From the NCBI RefSeq assembly GCF_018221465.1, contig NZ_JAAIKR010000003.1:62001-126000 (forward strand): a stretch of 64,000 nt of DNA. The letters are read 5' to 3'. The stretch comes from Shewanella intestini. GTDB taxonomy: Bacteria > Pseudomonadota > Gammaproteobacteria > Enterobacterales > Shewanellaceae. Both the position numbers and the translations under genes were made by a program. This document shows, piece after piece, positions 1 through 9,065 of the stretch (position 1 is the first letter of the stretch; each line of letters begins with the position of its first letter). The notes beneath the pieces are model-generated. The model ran no database searches. It had not been told where the DNA came from and saw only the letters and a list, made by a program, of their open reading frames with translations.

Positions 1-708
1 AAAGGTACGGCACTGATTACCATGGAAGCCCGCTTGGTGTTCATCTTGGTGGATAACTTTTTTGGCGGCGATGGGCGTTTTCATGCAAAAATTGAAGGTC
101 GCGAATTTACGCCTACTGAACGACGTATTGTTCAACTACTGTTGAAAATTATTTTTGAAGATTATAAAGATGCTTGGGCACCTGTGATGGATGTTGAGTT
201 TGAATATTTAGACTCAGAAGTTAACCCGGCGATGGCCAACATTGTGAGTCCAACAGAAGTGGTCGTTATTAACTCATTCCATATTGAAGTTGATGGTGGT
301 GGCGGTGATTTTCATATCACAATGCCATATTCAATGATTGAGCCGATTCGTGAATTGCTTGATGCGGGTGTGCAAAGTGATAAGCAAGATACCGATATGC
401 GTTGGTCGCAAGCATTGCGTGATGAAATTATGGATGTTGAAGTCGGCATCGATGCCAATATTGTTGAAAAAGAACTCTCTCTTCGTGAGGTGATGGAGTT
501 ACGTGCTGGCGATATCGTACCAATTGAATTGCCTGAACATATTATGATGCGCGTTGAAGATTTACCGACATTCCGGTGTAAAATGGGGCAGTCTCGTGAG
601 AATTTAGCATTGAAAGTCAGTGAGAGAATTGCCCGTCCAGAGACAGTGAAATCAGAATTACAATTAGTCACACGCAAAGGTAAGTCGCGTGATTTGTCAG
701 AGTTATAA
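1..708 (+). CDS. fliM: Flagellar motor switch protein FliM (5' end outside window)
   Basis: C-terminal 235 residues of FliM, the C-ring protein that binds CheY-P and, with FliG and FliN, sets the direction of flagellar rotation. The frame is open from base 1, reading K-G-T-A-L-I-T-M-E before a typical FliM middle domain (LVFILVDNFFGG), so the ATG at 22 is an internal Met and not the start. The full protein is usually about 340 residues, so roughly 100 N-terminal residues, including the CheY-binding segment, lie upstream. The C-terminal SpoA-like domain is complete. Followed after 9 bases by fliN, as in most polar flagellar operons. Identification is secure. Confidence 0.96.
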   Translation, partial: KGTALITMEARLVFILVDNFFGGDGRFHAKIEGREFTPTERRIVQLLLKIIFEDYKDAWAPVMDVEFEYLDSEVNPAMANIVSPTEVVVINSFHIEVDGGGGDFHITMPYSMIEPIRELLDAGVQSDKQDTDMRWSQALRDEIMDVEVGIDANIVEKELSLREVMELRAGDIVPIELPEHIMMRVEDLPTFRCKMGQSRENLALKVSERIARPETVKSELQLVTRKGKSRDLSEL

Positions 709-717
709 GGTGAGACA

Positions 718-1110
718 ATGAGTACAGAAGATACCGGTGATGATTGGGCTGCAGCAATGGCTGAACAAGCGATTGAAGAAGCAAATCAAGCTGAACAAGT
801 CGAACTCGACGAATTAGTGGATGAATCAACCCCACTGACAAAAGAACAAGCAGATAAACTCGACTCAATTTTAGACATACCGGTAACCATTTCAATGGAA
901 GTCGGCCGCAGCTTTATCAGTATTCGTAACTTATTACAATTGAACCAAGGCTCCGTTGTCGAACTCGATCGTGTCGCTGGTGAACCATTAGATGTGATGG
1001 TCAATGGCACACTGATTGCCCATGGTGAGGTTGTGGTCGTCAATGATAAGTTTGGTATTCGCCTAACAGATGTTATCAGCCAAACGGAACGAATCAAAAA
1101 ACTGAAATAA
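718..1110 (+). CDS. fliN: Flagellar motor switch protein FliN
   Basis: 130-residue C-ring component that forms the lower ring with FliM and contributes to switching and export-substrate docking. The acidic N-terminal half (residues 1-45, rich in E, D and A) is followed by a SpoA/surface-presentation-of-antigens domain (about 50-128) with the family pattern VELDRVAGEPLDVMVNG and GEVVVVNDKFGIRL. ATG 718 is preceded by an AAGGTGAG ribosome-binding site directly after the fliM stop. The length is normal for the family. Co-transcribed with fliM and the export-gate genes that follow. Confidence 0.96.
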   Translation: MSTEDTGDDWAAAMAEQAIEEANQAEQVELDELVDESTPLTKEQADKLDSILDIPVTISMEVGRSFISIRNLLQLNQGSVVELDRVAGEPLDVMVNGTLIAHGEVVVVNDKFGIRLTDVISQTERIKKLK

Positions 1111-1177
1111 ATTAACATCTATTGAAATTGCTTGTATCTATTTGGCTGCAGGCATTTTTCCAACAGGAGCCGAGCTT

Positions 1178-1582
1178 TTGATTAATGCAATTTTGGCCGT
1201 AACTACCCAAGCAATAGCATCATCTCCCACCGTTATTGATATCGCTCAGAAAACGGTTGATACTTCTCCTAACGTTTCTTATGTGTCTACGATTGCGAAT
1301 ATGATTGGCGGATTGCTGGTTGTTATATCGCTTATTTTTGTGTTGGCTTATATCGTGAAGCGTCTCAATATTATGCCCAATCATCATGGGGTGATAAAAA
1401 CAGTTGCAGTGACTTCCCTAGGCCAACGTGAAAAGTTAATGGTTGTTGAACTAAATGGACAGCAATATTTTATTGGTGTCACAGGCCAGCAAATCAGTGT
1501 CTTAGATAAGCTTGAACAGCCAGTGGTCGTGGACTCGACAACGTTTGCAAATAAGCTTAAAAGAGCAAAGGAACAACAATAA
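1178..1582 (+). CDS. fliO: Flagellar biosynthetic protein FliO
   Basis: Bitopic membrane protein that stabilises FliP during assembly of the flagellar export gate. Visible are an N-terminal hydrophobic stretch, one clear membrane segment ([19 protein letters not shown]), then a basic FliO cytoplasmic domain with the pattern [15 protein letters not shown]. The start is uncertain. I prefer TTG 1178 because AGGAG lies 8 bases upstream, giving 134 residues. TTG 1142 in the same frame would add 12 residues but has no clear ribosome-binding site. Its TAA overlaps the fliP ATG by one base. The family is weakly conserved, but position between fliN and fliP makes the call firm. Confidence 0.88.
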   Translation: MINAILAVTTQAIASSPTVIDIAQKTVDTSPNVSYVSTIANMIGGLLVVISLIFVLAYIVKRLNIMPNHHGVIKTVAVTSLGQREKLMVVELNGQQYFIGVTGQQISVLDKLEQPVVVDSTTFANKLKRAKEQQ

Positions 1583-2343
1583 TGCAAAAGTGGACGATAA
1601 CTGCTGTTGTTACTGTGTTAACGATGATGATGTTAGGTCATTCTTCGATGGCAATGGCACAAGATGGCATTTTACCGGCTTTAACGGTTAAGACTGCGGC
1701 GGACGGTGGTACGGAGTACTCCGTTACCATGCAAATTCTATTGCTGATGACAGCAATGAGTTTTATCCCTGCAATGGTTATTATGTTGACCTCTTTTACA
1801 CGTATTATTGTGGTGTTGTCGATATTAAGACAAGCGTTAGGGTTACAGCAGACTCCCTCAAATCAGGTACTCATTGGCATAAGTCTGTTTATGACCTTTT
1901 TTATTATGGCGCCTGTATTTGACAAGATTTATTCGACGGCTGTTGAACCATACATTGAAGACAATATGACCTTGTCACAAGCGTATGATGTTGGCAAAGA
2001 GCCACTAAAGGCTTTTATGCTCTCTCAGGTAAGAACCACCGATTTAAAAACCTTTATTGAAATCTCTGGTTATAAAAATATTGCTTCACCGGAAGAGGCC
2101 CCAATGGTGGTACTTATTCCTGCATTTATCACGAGCGAATTAAAGACGGCATTCCAAATAGGCTTTATGTTATTTGTCCCATTTTTGGTGCTTGATTTGG
2201 TTGTTGCCAGTATTTTGATGGCGATGGGGATGATGATGTTATCGCCAATGATTGTGTCATTGCCTTTTAAAATCATGTTATTCGTATTGGTTGATGGTTG
2301 GGGGCTCGTGATGGGAACCTTAGCTAATAGCTTCGGCATTTAG
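1582..2343 (+). CDS. fliP: Flagellar export gate protein FliP
   Basis: Core protein of the FliPQR export gate in the inner membrane. It has a cleavable signal sequence (residues about 1-26, ending AMAQDG), the FliP signature region [24 protein letters not shown] near residue 50, the PSNQVLIG segment, a periplasmic loop and two C-terminal membrane helices ending at NSFGI. 253 residues, normal length. The ATG overlaps the fliO stop by one base, indicating translational coupling. Followed after 8 bases by fliQ. Confidence 0.97.
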   Translation: MQKWTITAVVTVLTMMMLGHSSMAMAQDGILPALTVKTAADGGTEYSVTMQILLLMTAMSFIPAMVIMLTSFTRIIVVLSILRQALGLQQTPSNQVLIGISLFMTFFIMAPVFDKIYSTAVEPYIEDNMTLSQAYDVGKEPLKAFMLSQVRTTDLKTFIEISGYKNIASPEEAPMVVLIPAFITSELKTAFQIGFMLFVPFLVLDLVVASILMAMGMMMLSPMIVSLPFKIMLFVLVDGWGLVMGTLANSFGI

Positions 2344-2351
2344 GATACGTT

Positions 2352-2621
2352 ATGTCACCGGAATCCTTAATTGATATTTTTCGTGAAGCGCTTTCGGTCA
2401 TTGTATTGATTGTTTCGGCCATTATTTTACCGGGGCTGTTCGTCGGTTTAATTGTGGCTGTGTTTCAAGCAGCGACCTCTATTAACGAACAAACATTGAG
2501 CTTTTTGCCGCGACTATTAGTCACTTTAGGTGCATTAATGTTTTTAGGCCATTGGTTGGTTGAAACCATGATGGATTTCTTTATTCGAATGGTGAACATG
2601 ATCCCCCAAGTTATAGGCTAA
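2352..2621 (+). CDS. fliQ: Flagellar export gate protein FliQ
   Basis: 89-residue hydrophobic subunit of the FliPQR gate. Two membrane helices (about 15-40 and 50-75) flank the conserved QAATSINEQTLSFLPR loop typical of FliQ/YscS/SpaQ proteins. The length matches the family exactly. It sits between fliP and fliR with only 3 bases to fliR. Confidence 0.97.
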   Translation: MSPESLIDIFREALSVIVLIVSAIILPGLFVGLIVAVFQAATSINEQTLSFLPRLLVTLGALMFLGHWLVETMMDFFIRMVNMIPQVIG

Positions 2622-2624
2622 GTA

Positions 2625-3428
2625 ATGGAAATTTTATTTGCTGAAATAAGCCAAGCACTTGCTGCCTATCTGCTGCCTTTTTTTAGAATATCTTCAATGT
2701 TAATGGTGATGGCGGTGTTTGGTGCCAATACCACGCCTGCTCGAGTACGACTGCTCTTATCTGTTGCTATTACGGTTGCTGTTGCCCCCGTATTACCGCC
2801 ACTTCCTGAAATCGACCTCATTGCATTTAGCACTGTATTTATCATTGCGCAGCAAATTATTGTTGGTGTTGCTATGGGCTTTGTTACTTTAATGGTGATG
2901 CAAACCTTTGTATTAACTGGGCAGATAATAGGTATGCAAACTAGTTTAGGTTTTGCTTCTATGATCGATCCTAGCTCTGGTCAACAAACTCCCGTTGTAG
3001 GTAATTTCTTTTTATTGTTAGCGACATTAATCTTTTTAGCCGTTGATGGTCATTTATTGATGTTTAAAATGCTGGTGGCCAGTTTTGAAACGATTCCGAT
3101 CTCTATGGCGGGTATTTCAATTAAAAACTATTGGGAGTTGGCTAATTGGGGGGGGTATATGTTTGGCGCAGCATTAACAATGTCATTAAGTGCGATTGTT
3201 GCATTACTCATGATTAACTTATCTTTTGGCGTGATGACTCGAGCGTCACCCCAATTGAATATTTTTTCAATTGGTTTCCCTGTCACCATGGTGAGTGGGC
3301 TGTTTATTTTGTGGTTAACATTAAGTCCGATAATGGCGCATTTTTCTGAAGTATGGTTATCTGGGCAGTTATTAATGTGTGACTTACTACATCTTCAATG
3401 CCAGATAGATCGTAGTGCAACTTATTAA
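2625..3428 (+). CDS. fliR: Flagellar export gate protein FliR
   Basis: 267-residue polytopic membrane protein, the single-copy subunit that completes the FliPQR gate. About six membrane segments are visible, with the FliR features ARVRLLLSVAIT near residue 40 and ASMIDPSSGQQTPVVGNFF near residue 115. The C-terminal tail (LLMCDLLHLQCQIDRSATY) is rich in Cys and not obviously conserved. Start ATG 2625 follows the fliQ stop by three bases. Confidence 0.96.
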   Translation: MEILFAEISQALAAYLLPFFRISSMLMVMAVFGANTTPARVRLLLSVAITVAVAPVLPPLPEIDLIAFSTVFIIAQQIIVGVAMGFVTLMVMQTFVLTGQIIGMQTSLGFASMIDPSSGQQTPVVGNFFLLLATLIFLAVDGHLLMFKMLVASFETIPISMAGISIKNYWELANWGGYMFGAALTMSLSAIVALLMINLSFGVMTRASPQLNIFSIGFPVTMVSGLFILWLTLSPIMAHFSEVWLSGQLLMCDLLHLQCQIDRSATY

Positions 3429-3436
3429 GGTAAGTG

Positions 3437-4570
3437 ATGGCAGATAACGATACCAGCCAAGAACGTACCGAGGACCCCACCTCCAGGCGCCTAGAACAGG
3501 CGCGTGAAAAGGGACAAGTTGCTCGCTCAAAAGAGCTTGGCACTGCTGCTGTACTTTTATCGGCGGCTGTTGGGTTTGCGATAACAGGTCCTGCGTTAGC
3601 TAAAGCGCTCTATACTATAATGGAACACCTAATGAAAATGGAGCGTGACCAAATATTTGATACTAAATCGATGTATCGAGTGTGGGGCGTTGTGGGACTC
3701 GAGTTGGCAATGCCATTAGTGGGTTTTATTTCGCTGCTCGCGTTAGTTGCCTTTATTGGTAATATTGCATTAGGAGGCTTATCTTTTTCGACTAAAGCTT
3801 TTATGCCCAAAGGGTCAAAAATGAACCCCATGTCAGGTTTTAAGCGAATGTTCGGCCCGCAAGCGTTAATTGAGCTAGTTAAAGGGGTCGCAAAGTTTCT
3901 TGTGGTTGCTTTTTCAGCTTATTTTTTATTAAGTTCACATTTTACTGAAATATTAGGCTTGTCTGGACGCCATTTGCCCGGCAATGTTTATGAAGCGCTA
4001 CATTTATTGGTTTGGTTATTTATTTTATTGTGCAGTTCTATGCTATTTATTGTGGTGATTGATGTTCCGTTTCAAATATGGAACCACAACAAACAGTTAA
4101 AAATGACCAAACAAGAAATAAAAGATGAGCACAAGGACACCGAGGGGCAACCTGAGGTCAAAGGTCGGGTAAGGCAAATGCAACGGGAAATGGCGCAGCG
4201 ACGGATGATGGCTGAAGTCCCTAATGCCGATGTCATTGTGGTTAACCCTGAACATTACGCTGTGGCAGTCAAATATGATGTTACGCGCTCTTCAGCACCT
4301 TTTCTTATCGCCAAAGGCGTTGATGAAGTCGCGTTTAAAATTCGTGAAATAGCCCGTGAACATGACATTTCAATTGTATCTGCTCCGCCACTTGCAAGGG
4401 CGATATATCATACCACTAAAGTTGAGCAACAAGTGCCAGAAGGGTTATTTACTGCGGTTGCACAAGTCTTAGCGTATGTTTTTCAATTACGCCAATATCA
4501 AAAGGGGCGAGGTAAAAAACCAACACCAGTGCCTCAGAATCAGCCCATACCTGATGAACTTAAATATTAA
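3437..4570 (+). CDS. flhB: Flagellar export switch protein FlhB
   Basis: 377-residue inner-membrane protein that changes export specificity from rod/hook to filament substrates. The N-terminus has the family motif ERTEDPTSRRLEQAREKGQVARS, then four membrane segments, and a basic cytoplasmic domain with KGRVRQMQREMAQRRMM. The self-cleavage site reads N270-P271-E272-H273 (NPEHYAVAVKY), where the textbook form is NPTH, so the Asn-Pro bond is kept while Thr is replaced by Glu. I chose ATG 3437 over GTG 3434; AAGGTAAG precedes it. FlhB is the last gene before the apparent sigma-54 promoter of flhA. Confidence 0.96.
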   Translation: MADNDTSQERTEDPTSRRLEQAREKGQVARSKELGTAAVLLSAAVGFAITGPALAKALYTIMEHLMKMERDQIFDTKSMYRVWGVVGLELAMPLVGFISLLALVAFIGNIALGGLSFSTKAFMPKGSKMNPMSGFKRMFGPQALIELVKGVAKFLVVAFSAYFLLSSHFTEILGLSGRHLPGNVYEALHLLVWLFILLCSSMLFIVVIDVPFQIWNHNKQLKMTKQEIKDEHKDTEGQPEVKGRVRQMQREMAQRRMMAEVPNADVIVVNPEHYAVAVKYDVTRSSAPFLIAKGVDEVAFKIREIAREHDISIVSAPPLARAIYHTTKVEQQVPEGLFTAVAQVLAYVFQLRQYQKGRGKKPTPVPQNQPIPDELKY

Positions 4571-4580
4571 ACCTGTATAT

Positions 4581-4597
4581 TTGGCCTAGTTTTTGCT
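4581..4597 (+). promoter_or_regulatory. Sigma-54 (RpoN) promoter of flhA
   Basis: TTGGCCTAGTTTTTGCT has the -24 GG and the -12 GC separated by exactly 10 bases, matching the sigma-54 consensus TGGCAC-N5-TTGC apart from the fourth to sixth bases. It lies about 65-80 bases before the flhA ATG in the only sizeable gap between fliM and flhF. In Vibrio, sigma-54 and an enhancer-binding protein (FlrA) drive the flhA-flhF-flhG-fliA operon; assigning that here is inference. Confidence 0.7.
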
Positions 4598-4661
4598 CTG
4601 ATGATGTTGCGCGTCAAAAATGCGTTGATATTTCACTACGATTGTAAAAAGGTTTCCATCG

Positions 4662-6761
4662 ATGGACGTAAAAGCCGCTCTTGGGCAAATAAAACAAATT
4701 CGACCTTCAAGCTTTAAAGGGATTGGTACACCGTTACTGGTTCTGGCCGCTTTGGGTATGGTCGTGCTGCCTATTCCGCCGTTTTTACTCGATATCTTAT
4801 TCTCATTCAATATTGCACTTGCGTTAATTGTTCTGCTTGTGTCTATTTACACTGACAGACCTCTTGATTTTGCTGCGTTTCCATCAGTGTTATTAGTTGC
4901 AACCTTATTACGTCTTGCGTTAAACGTGGCTTCCACTCGGGTTGTGTTATTAGAAGGTCATAATGGTGGTGATGCCGCAGGTAAAGTTATTGAGGCGTTT
5001 GGTTCGGTGGTGATTGGCGGGAACTATGCTGTTGGTTTAGTGGTGTTCTTGATTTTAATTGTAATTAACTTTGCTGTTGTAACTAAAGGTGCTGGCCGTA
5101 TCTCTGAGGTGAGTGCGCGTTTTACCTTAGATGCAATGCCTGGTAAACAGATGGCAATTGATGCCGATTTAAATGCGGGGGTTTTAAATCAAGAACAAGC
5201 ACGTGTTCGCCGTGCAGAAGTGACCAAAGAAGCCGATTTTTACGGAGCTATGGATGGTGCATCTAAATTCGTAAAAGGGGATGCGATTGCGGGAATGATG
5301 ATCCTAGCGATTAATATTTTAGGTGGATTTGTCATTGGGATGGTTCAACATGGCCTGAGCTTTTCTGATGCGGTTGAGATTTATACGTTATTGACCATCG
5401 GTGATGGCTTGGTCGCTCAAATACCTGGGTTATTGCTATCAATTGCAGCCGCGTTAATGGTGACGCGTCAAAACGAATCTGGTGACATGGGGCAGATGAT
5501 GATAAGTCAGATGTTTGACAGCCCTAAATCATTAGCTATTGCGGCAGGGGTATTATTTATCATGGGCATCGTACCTGGCATGCCTCATTTTGCTTTTTTG
5601 TCATTTGCAATGGTGACAACTGCTGCTGCGTATTTCGTGTATAAACGCAATAATACTAAAAAAGAACAAGCGCTTGAGCTTGCTGCTCGCGGCCCCGTAG
5701 AACCAAAAGAAACGGAACAAAAGGAATTAAGCTGGGAAGATGTGCGCCATGTGGACACCATTGGTTTAGAGGTCGGTTATCGCTTAATTCCCTTGGTCGA
5801 TAAAGGGCAAGGTGGTGAGTTATTAAGTCGTATCAAGGGGGTGCGTAAAAAATTGTCTCAAGAGCTTGGTTTTCTGGTACCCGCTGTGCATATTCGAGAC
5901 AATCTTGATTTGGCTCCCAATGCATATCAAATTTCATTAATGGGGGTGGTTGTTGGAGAGGCAGAAGTCAGGCATGATTGCGAGCTTGCCATTAATCCTG
6001 GCCAAGTCTATGGCAAACTTGATGGTATTGAGACTCGCGACCCCGCTTTTGGATTAGAAGCTGTATGGATATCACCAGAACAAAGAGAGCAAGCACAAAC
6101 ACTGGGTTACACCGTCGTCGATACCGCAACTGTTGTTGCGACGCATATAAGCCAGTTATTGAGTAATAATGCAGCTAAACTTCTTGGCTATGAGGAAGTT
6201 CAACAATTAGTTGAGATGCTAGGCAAACAATCACCTAAATTAATTGACGGCTTTATTCCTGATGTGATGCCATTAGGCCATGTTGTTAAAGTCATGCAGA
6301 ACTTGCTCAATGAAGGCGTGTCGGTTAGAGATTTACGGACAATCGTTCAAACATTACTTGAATATGGTGCGAAAAGTAATGACACTGAAGTGTTAACAGC
6401 GGCGGTTCGTATCGCACTGAAAAGAATGATTGTTCAAGAAATTTCAGGGCCTGAATTAGAAATACCCGTCATAACTTTGGCTCCAGAGCTGGAACAAATG
6501 TTGCATAAGTCTATGCAGGCAACCGGTGGTGAAGGGCCGAATATTGAACCTGGTCTTGCTGAACGTATGCAACAATCACTTTTAGATGCTGCACAAAAGC
6601 AAGAAATGGTCGGTCAACCAGCCATTTTATTAACTTCAGGTATGTTAAGATCAACGTTGTCTAGATTTGTTAAGTACACTATTCCGAGTTTACGGGTGAT
6701 TTCTTATCAAGAAATCCCCGATGAAAAACAAATTAGAATTGTTTCGGCAGTTGGTCAGTAA
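4662..6761 (+). CDS. flhA: Flagellar export protein FlhA
   Basis: 699-residue FHIPEP-family export channel component that forms the nonameric ring below the gate and docks substrate-chaperone complexes. The N-terminal half has about eight membrane helices, with the signature RLALNVASTRVVLLEGHNG and the FHIPEP loop around residue 150 (GAGRISEVSARFTLDAMPGKQMAIDADLNAG). The C-terminal half (about 355-699) is the cytoplasmic domain. Length and both halves are typical. It appears to begin a new transcription unit at the sigma-54 site upstream. Confidence 0.97.
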   Translation: MDVKAALGQIKQIRPSSFKGIGTPLLVLAALGMVVLPIPPFLLDILFSFNIALALIVLLVSIYTDRPLDFAAFPSVLLVATLLRLALNVASTRVVLLEGHNGGDAAGKVIEAFGSVVIGGNYAVGLVVFLILIVINFAVVTKGAGRISEVSARFTLDAMPGKQMAIDADLNAGVLNQEQARVRRAEVTKEADFYGAMDGASKFVKGDAIAGMMILAINILGGFVIGMVQHGLSFSDAVEIYTLLTIGDGLVAQIPGLLLSIAAALMVTRQNESGDMGQMMISQMFDSPKSLAIAAGVLFIMGIVPGMPHFAFLSFAMVTTAAAYFVYKRNNTKKEQALELAARGPVEPKETEQKELSWEDVRHVDTIGLEVGYRLIPLVDKGQGGELLSRIKGVRKKLSQELGFLVPAVHIRDNLDLAPNAYQISLMGVVVGEAEVRHDCELAINPGQVYGKLDGIETRDPAFGLEAVWISPEQREQAQTLGYTVVDTATVVATHISQLLSNNAAKLLGYEEVQQLVEMLGKQSPKLIDGFIPDVMPLGHVVKVMQNLLNEGVSVRDLRTIVQTLLEYGAKSNDTEVLTAAVRIALKRMIVQEISGPELEIPVITLAPELEQMLHKSMQATGGEGPNIEPGLAERMQQSLLDAAQKQEMVGQPAILLTSGMLRSTLSRFVKYTIPSLRVISYQEIPDEKQIRIVSAVGQ

Positions 6762-6789
6762 CGACTCGGGGAGTTCATGAGGTGTTTAA

Positions 6790-8157
6790 GTGAAAATTAA
6801 ACGATTTTTTGCCAAAGATATGCGTGGTGCATTGGCACAAGTAAAAGAAACATTGGGTTCTGATGCTGTGATCATGTCCAATAAAAAAGTCGCTGGCGGG
6901 ATTGAAATTGTAGCTGCGGTTGATTACGACGAGCCTAAAGCGAACGTTGCTTCGCAAGCACCTGCGCCAAGCTTCATGGATGTTTCTGAAGATAAAGTTT
7001 CATTAAATACCAATAAACCGGCTATTAAAACACAGACTAAAGCTAGCCCACCGCCAGTCGCTGACTCACTACAAGCTTTGCTTGAGAAGCAGCAAAGTCG
7101 TATGAATCAACAGATGACAGCGCGTCAAAATGATGAACCAGAATTGCCAGAATGGGCTCGACAATTAGAAGCATCAACACAACCTCAGCCTCAACGAAGC
7201 GAGCTAAAAGTACCGCAGTACAATAGTCAGCCAAAAAATCATCGCCAGCAACAGTCTGCTGAGCTTGATTCCCTTCGAGAAGAAATGGCGTCACTAAGAA
7301 ATATTTTAACTCATCAAGTGTCTGAGTTAATGAAAGAAGAAAAGAAGCGTACAGATCCTGTGGGGGCGATGTTAGAAAGTAAGTTAATAAGCGCTGAGTT
7401 TTCTGAGCCAGTTGCAGCAAGCCTTGCTTCATTAAGCCAAAACTATACTCCTGCTGATTTAGTGAGGGCATTACCACAAAGTTTAGCTAATTTACTGGAC
7501 AATCAAGGTGATGACATCGTAAAACGTGGAGGTGTTGTTGCATTTGTCGGTCCAACGGGTGTTGGTAAGACCACATCGCTTGCTAAAATAGCCGCGCGCT
7601 TTGTTGCCCATCATGGTGCAGACCAAGTGGCAATGGTGACAACCGATCATTATCGTATCGGAGCCTATGAGCAATTAGCTACTTATGGCAAAATAATGGG
7701 ATGCCCAGTTAAGCAAGCACATGATTTGTCAGAACTAGAACAAATTTTATATCAATTTAGAAATAGAAAGTTGGTGTTAATTGACACCGCAGGTATGGGC
7801 CAGCGTGATATGCGCCTGTATCAACAACTTGATAATTTAACTGCGAACAGCAGAATACCTATTCGAAGTTACCTAGTGATGTCTGCAACAGGACAGCGTC
7901 GAGTGCTACAAGATGCGGTTAATCATTTTAAGCGTATCCCATTATCGGGTGCTATATTAACCAAATTAGATGAGTCAGTATCAATTGCCGGTGCGCTAAG
8001 TGTATTGATTCAAAATGAATTACCATTAAGTTATGTGACTGATGGTCAGCGTGTTCCAGAAGACATGAAAGTTGCCGATACCTTAGCTTTAGCAAAGCAA
8101 GCATTAAGCGCTTTAAATGAAACTGAACAAACAACATCAGTCGGCATGTTCCAATAA
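6790..8157 (+). CDS. flhF: Flagellar polar-placement GTPase FlhF
   Basis: 455-residue SRP-type GTPase that recruits early flagellar parts to the cell pole. The B domain (residues 1-55, MKIKRFFAKDMRGALAQVKETLGSDAVIMSN) is followed by a Gln/Pro-rich linker (60-150), then the NG domain with P-loop GPTGVGKTTSLAKIAARF near residue 254, DTAG near 330 and TKLDES near 394. The start is GTG 6790, giving the canonical MKIKRF beginning, with GAGG upstream. With flhG it sets flagellar position and number. Confidence 0.96.
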   Translation: MKIKRFFAKDMRGALAQVKETLGSDAVIMSNKKVAGGIEIVAAVDYDEPKANVASQAPAPSFMDVSEDKVSLNTNKPAIKTQTKASPPPVADSLQALLEKQQSRMNQQMTARQNDEPELPEWARQLEASTQPQPQRSELKVPQYNSQPKNHRQQQSAELDSLREEMASLRNILTHQVSELMKEEKKRTDPVGAMLESKLISAEFSEPVAASLASLSQNYTPADLVRALPQSLANLLDNQGDDIVKRGGVVAFVGPTGVGKTTSLAKIAARFVAHHGADQVAMVTTDHYRIGAYEQLATYGKIMGCPVKQAHDLSELEQILYQFRNRKLVLIDTAGMGQRDMRLYQQLDNLTANSRIPIRSYLVMSATGQRRVLQDAVNHFKRIPLSGAILTKLDESVSIAGALSVLIQNELPLSYVTDGQRVPEDMKVADTLALAKQALSALNETEQTTSVGMFQ

Positions 8158-8183
8158 CATGACCTATGCATTTGAGTAGAGAT

Positions 8184-9065
8184 ATGACCCGGGATCAAGC
8201 AAGCGGTTTACGTATGATGAATCAACCAAATAATGAAAAAGTTAAAGTCATTGCAGTTTCAGGCGGTAAAGGTGGGGTCGGTAAAACGAGCGTCTCTATT
8301 AACACTGCCGTCGCACTTGCTGAAAAAGGCAAACGTGTACTGGTACTTGATGCGGATTTAGGCTTAGCGAATGTCGACGTTATGTTAGGCATTCGGGCTG
8401 AGAAGAATTTATCTCATGTACTTTCTGGCGAATCAGAACTAGACGATATTATTGTTCGTGGGCCTAAAGGTATCGGTATTGTACCTGCTACTTCAGGTAC
8501 CCAAGGTATGGTCGAGCTAACGCAAGCTCAACATGCCGGACTTATTCGTGCTTTTAGTGAAATGCGAACGCAATTTGACATTTTAATTGTTGATACTGCG
8601 GCTGGTATTTCAGATATGGTTTTGAGCTTTTCTCGCGCATCACAAGATGTCTTAATTGTGGTATGTGACGAACCAACATCAATAACTGATGCCTACGCTT
8701 TAATTAAAATATTAAGTCGGGAACATGGTGTATTTCATTTTAAAATTGTTGCCAATATGGTTCGTAGTTTACGAGAAGGTATGGAATTGTTTGCCAAACT
8801 CAGTAAAGTTACCGACAGATTTTTGGATGTGGCACTAGAGTTAGTGGCAACCGTTCCATTTGATGATAATTTACGTAAATCTGTTCGTAAGCAAAAATTG
8901 GTCATTGAAGCATTTCCCAAATCACCAGCTGCAATTGCTTATCATGGCTTAGCGAATAAAATTTTAACTTGGCCAATTCCACAGCAACCTGGCGGTCACT
9001 TAGAATTCTTTGTAGAACGTTTAGTCCAAAGGTCAGTTCAACAAGAGGAAAGAACGAGTGAATAA
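8184..9065 (+). CDS. flhG: Flagellar number regulator FlhG (FleN), MinD-like ATPase
   Basis: MinD/ParA-type ATPase that limits flagellar number by antagonising FlhF and the master regulator. The N-terminus MTRDQASGLRMMN is the FlhG activation-helix signature (DQASGLR). It is followed by the deviant Walker A GGKGGVGKTSVSIN, the A' motif DADLGLANVDVMLG and DTAAGISD. ATG 8184 is preferred (GAG 7 bases upstream, canonical N-terminus); ATG 8166 would add six residues. 293 residues. The stop overlaps the fliA GTG by 8 bases. Confidence 0.95.
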   Translation: MTRDQASGLRMMNQPNNEKVKVIAVSGGKGGVGKTSVSINTAVALAEKGKRVLVLDADLGLANVDVMLGIRAEKNLSHVLSGESELDDIIVRGPKGIGIVPATSGTQGMVELTQAQHAGLIRAFSEMRTQFDILIVDTAAGISDMVLSFSRASQDVLIVVCDEPTSITDAYALIKILSREHGVFHFKIVANMVRSLREGMELFAKLSKVTDRFLDVALELVATVPFDDNLRKSVRKQKLVIEAFPKSPAAIAYHGLANKILTWPIPQQPGGHLEFFVERLVQRSVQQEERTSE

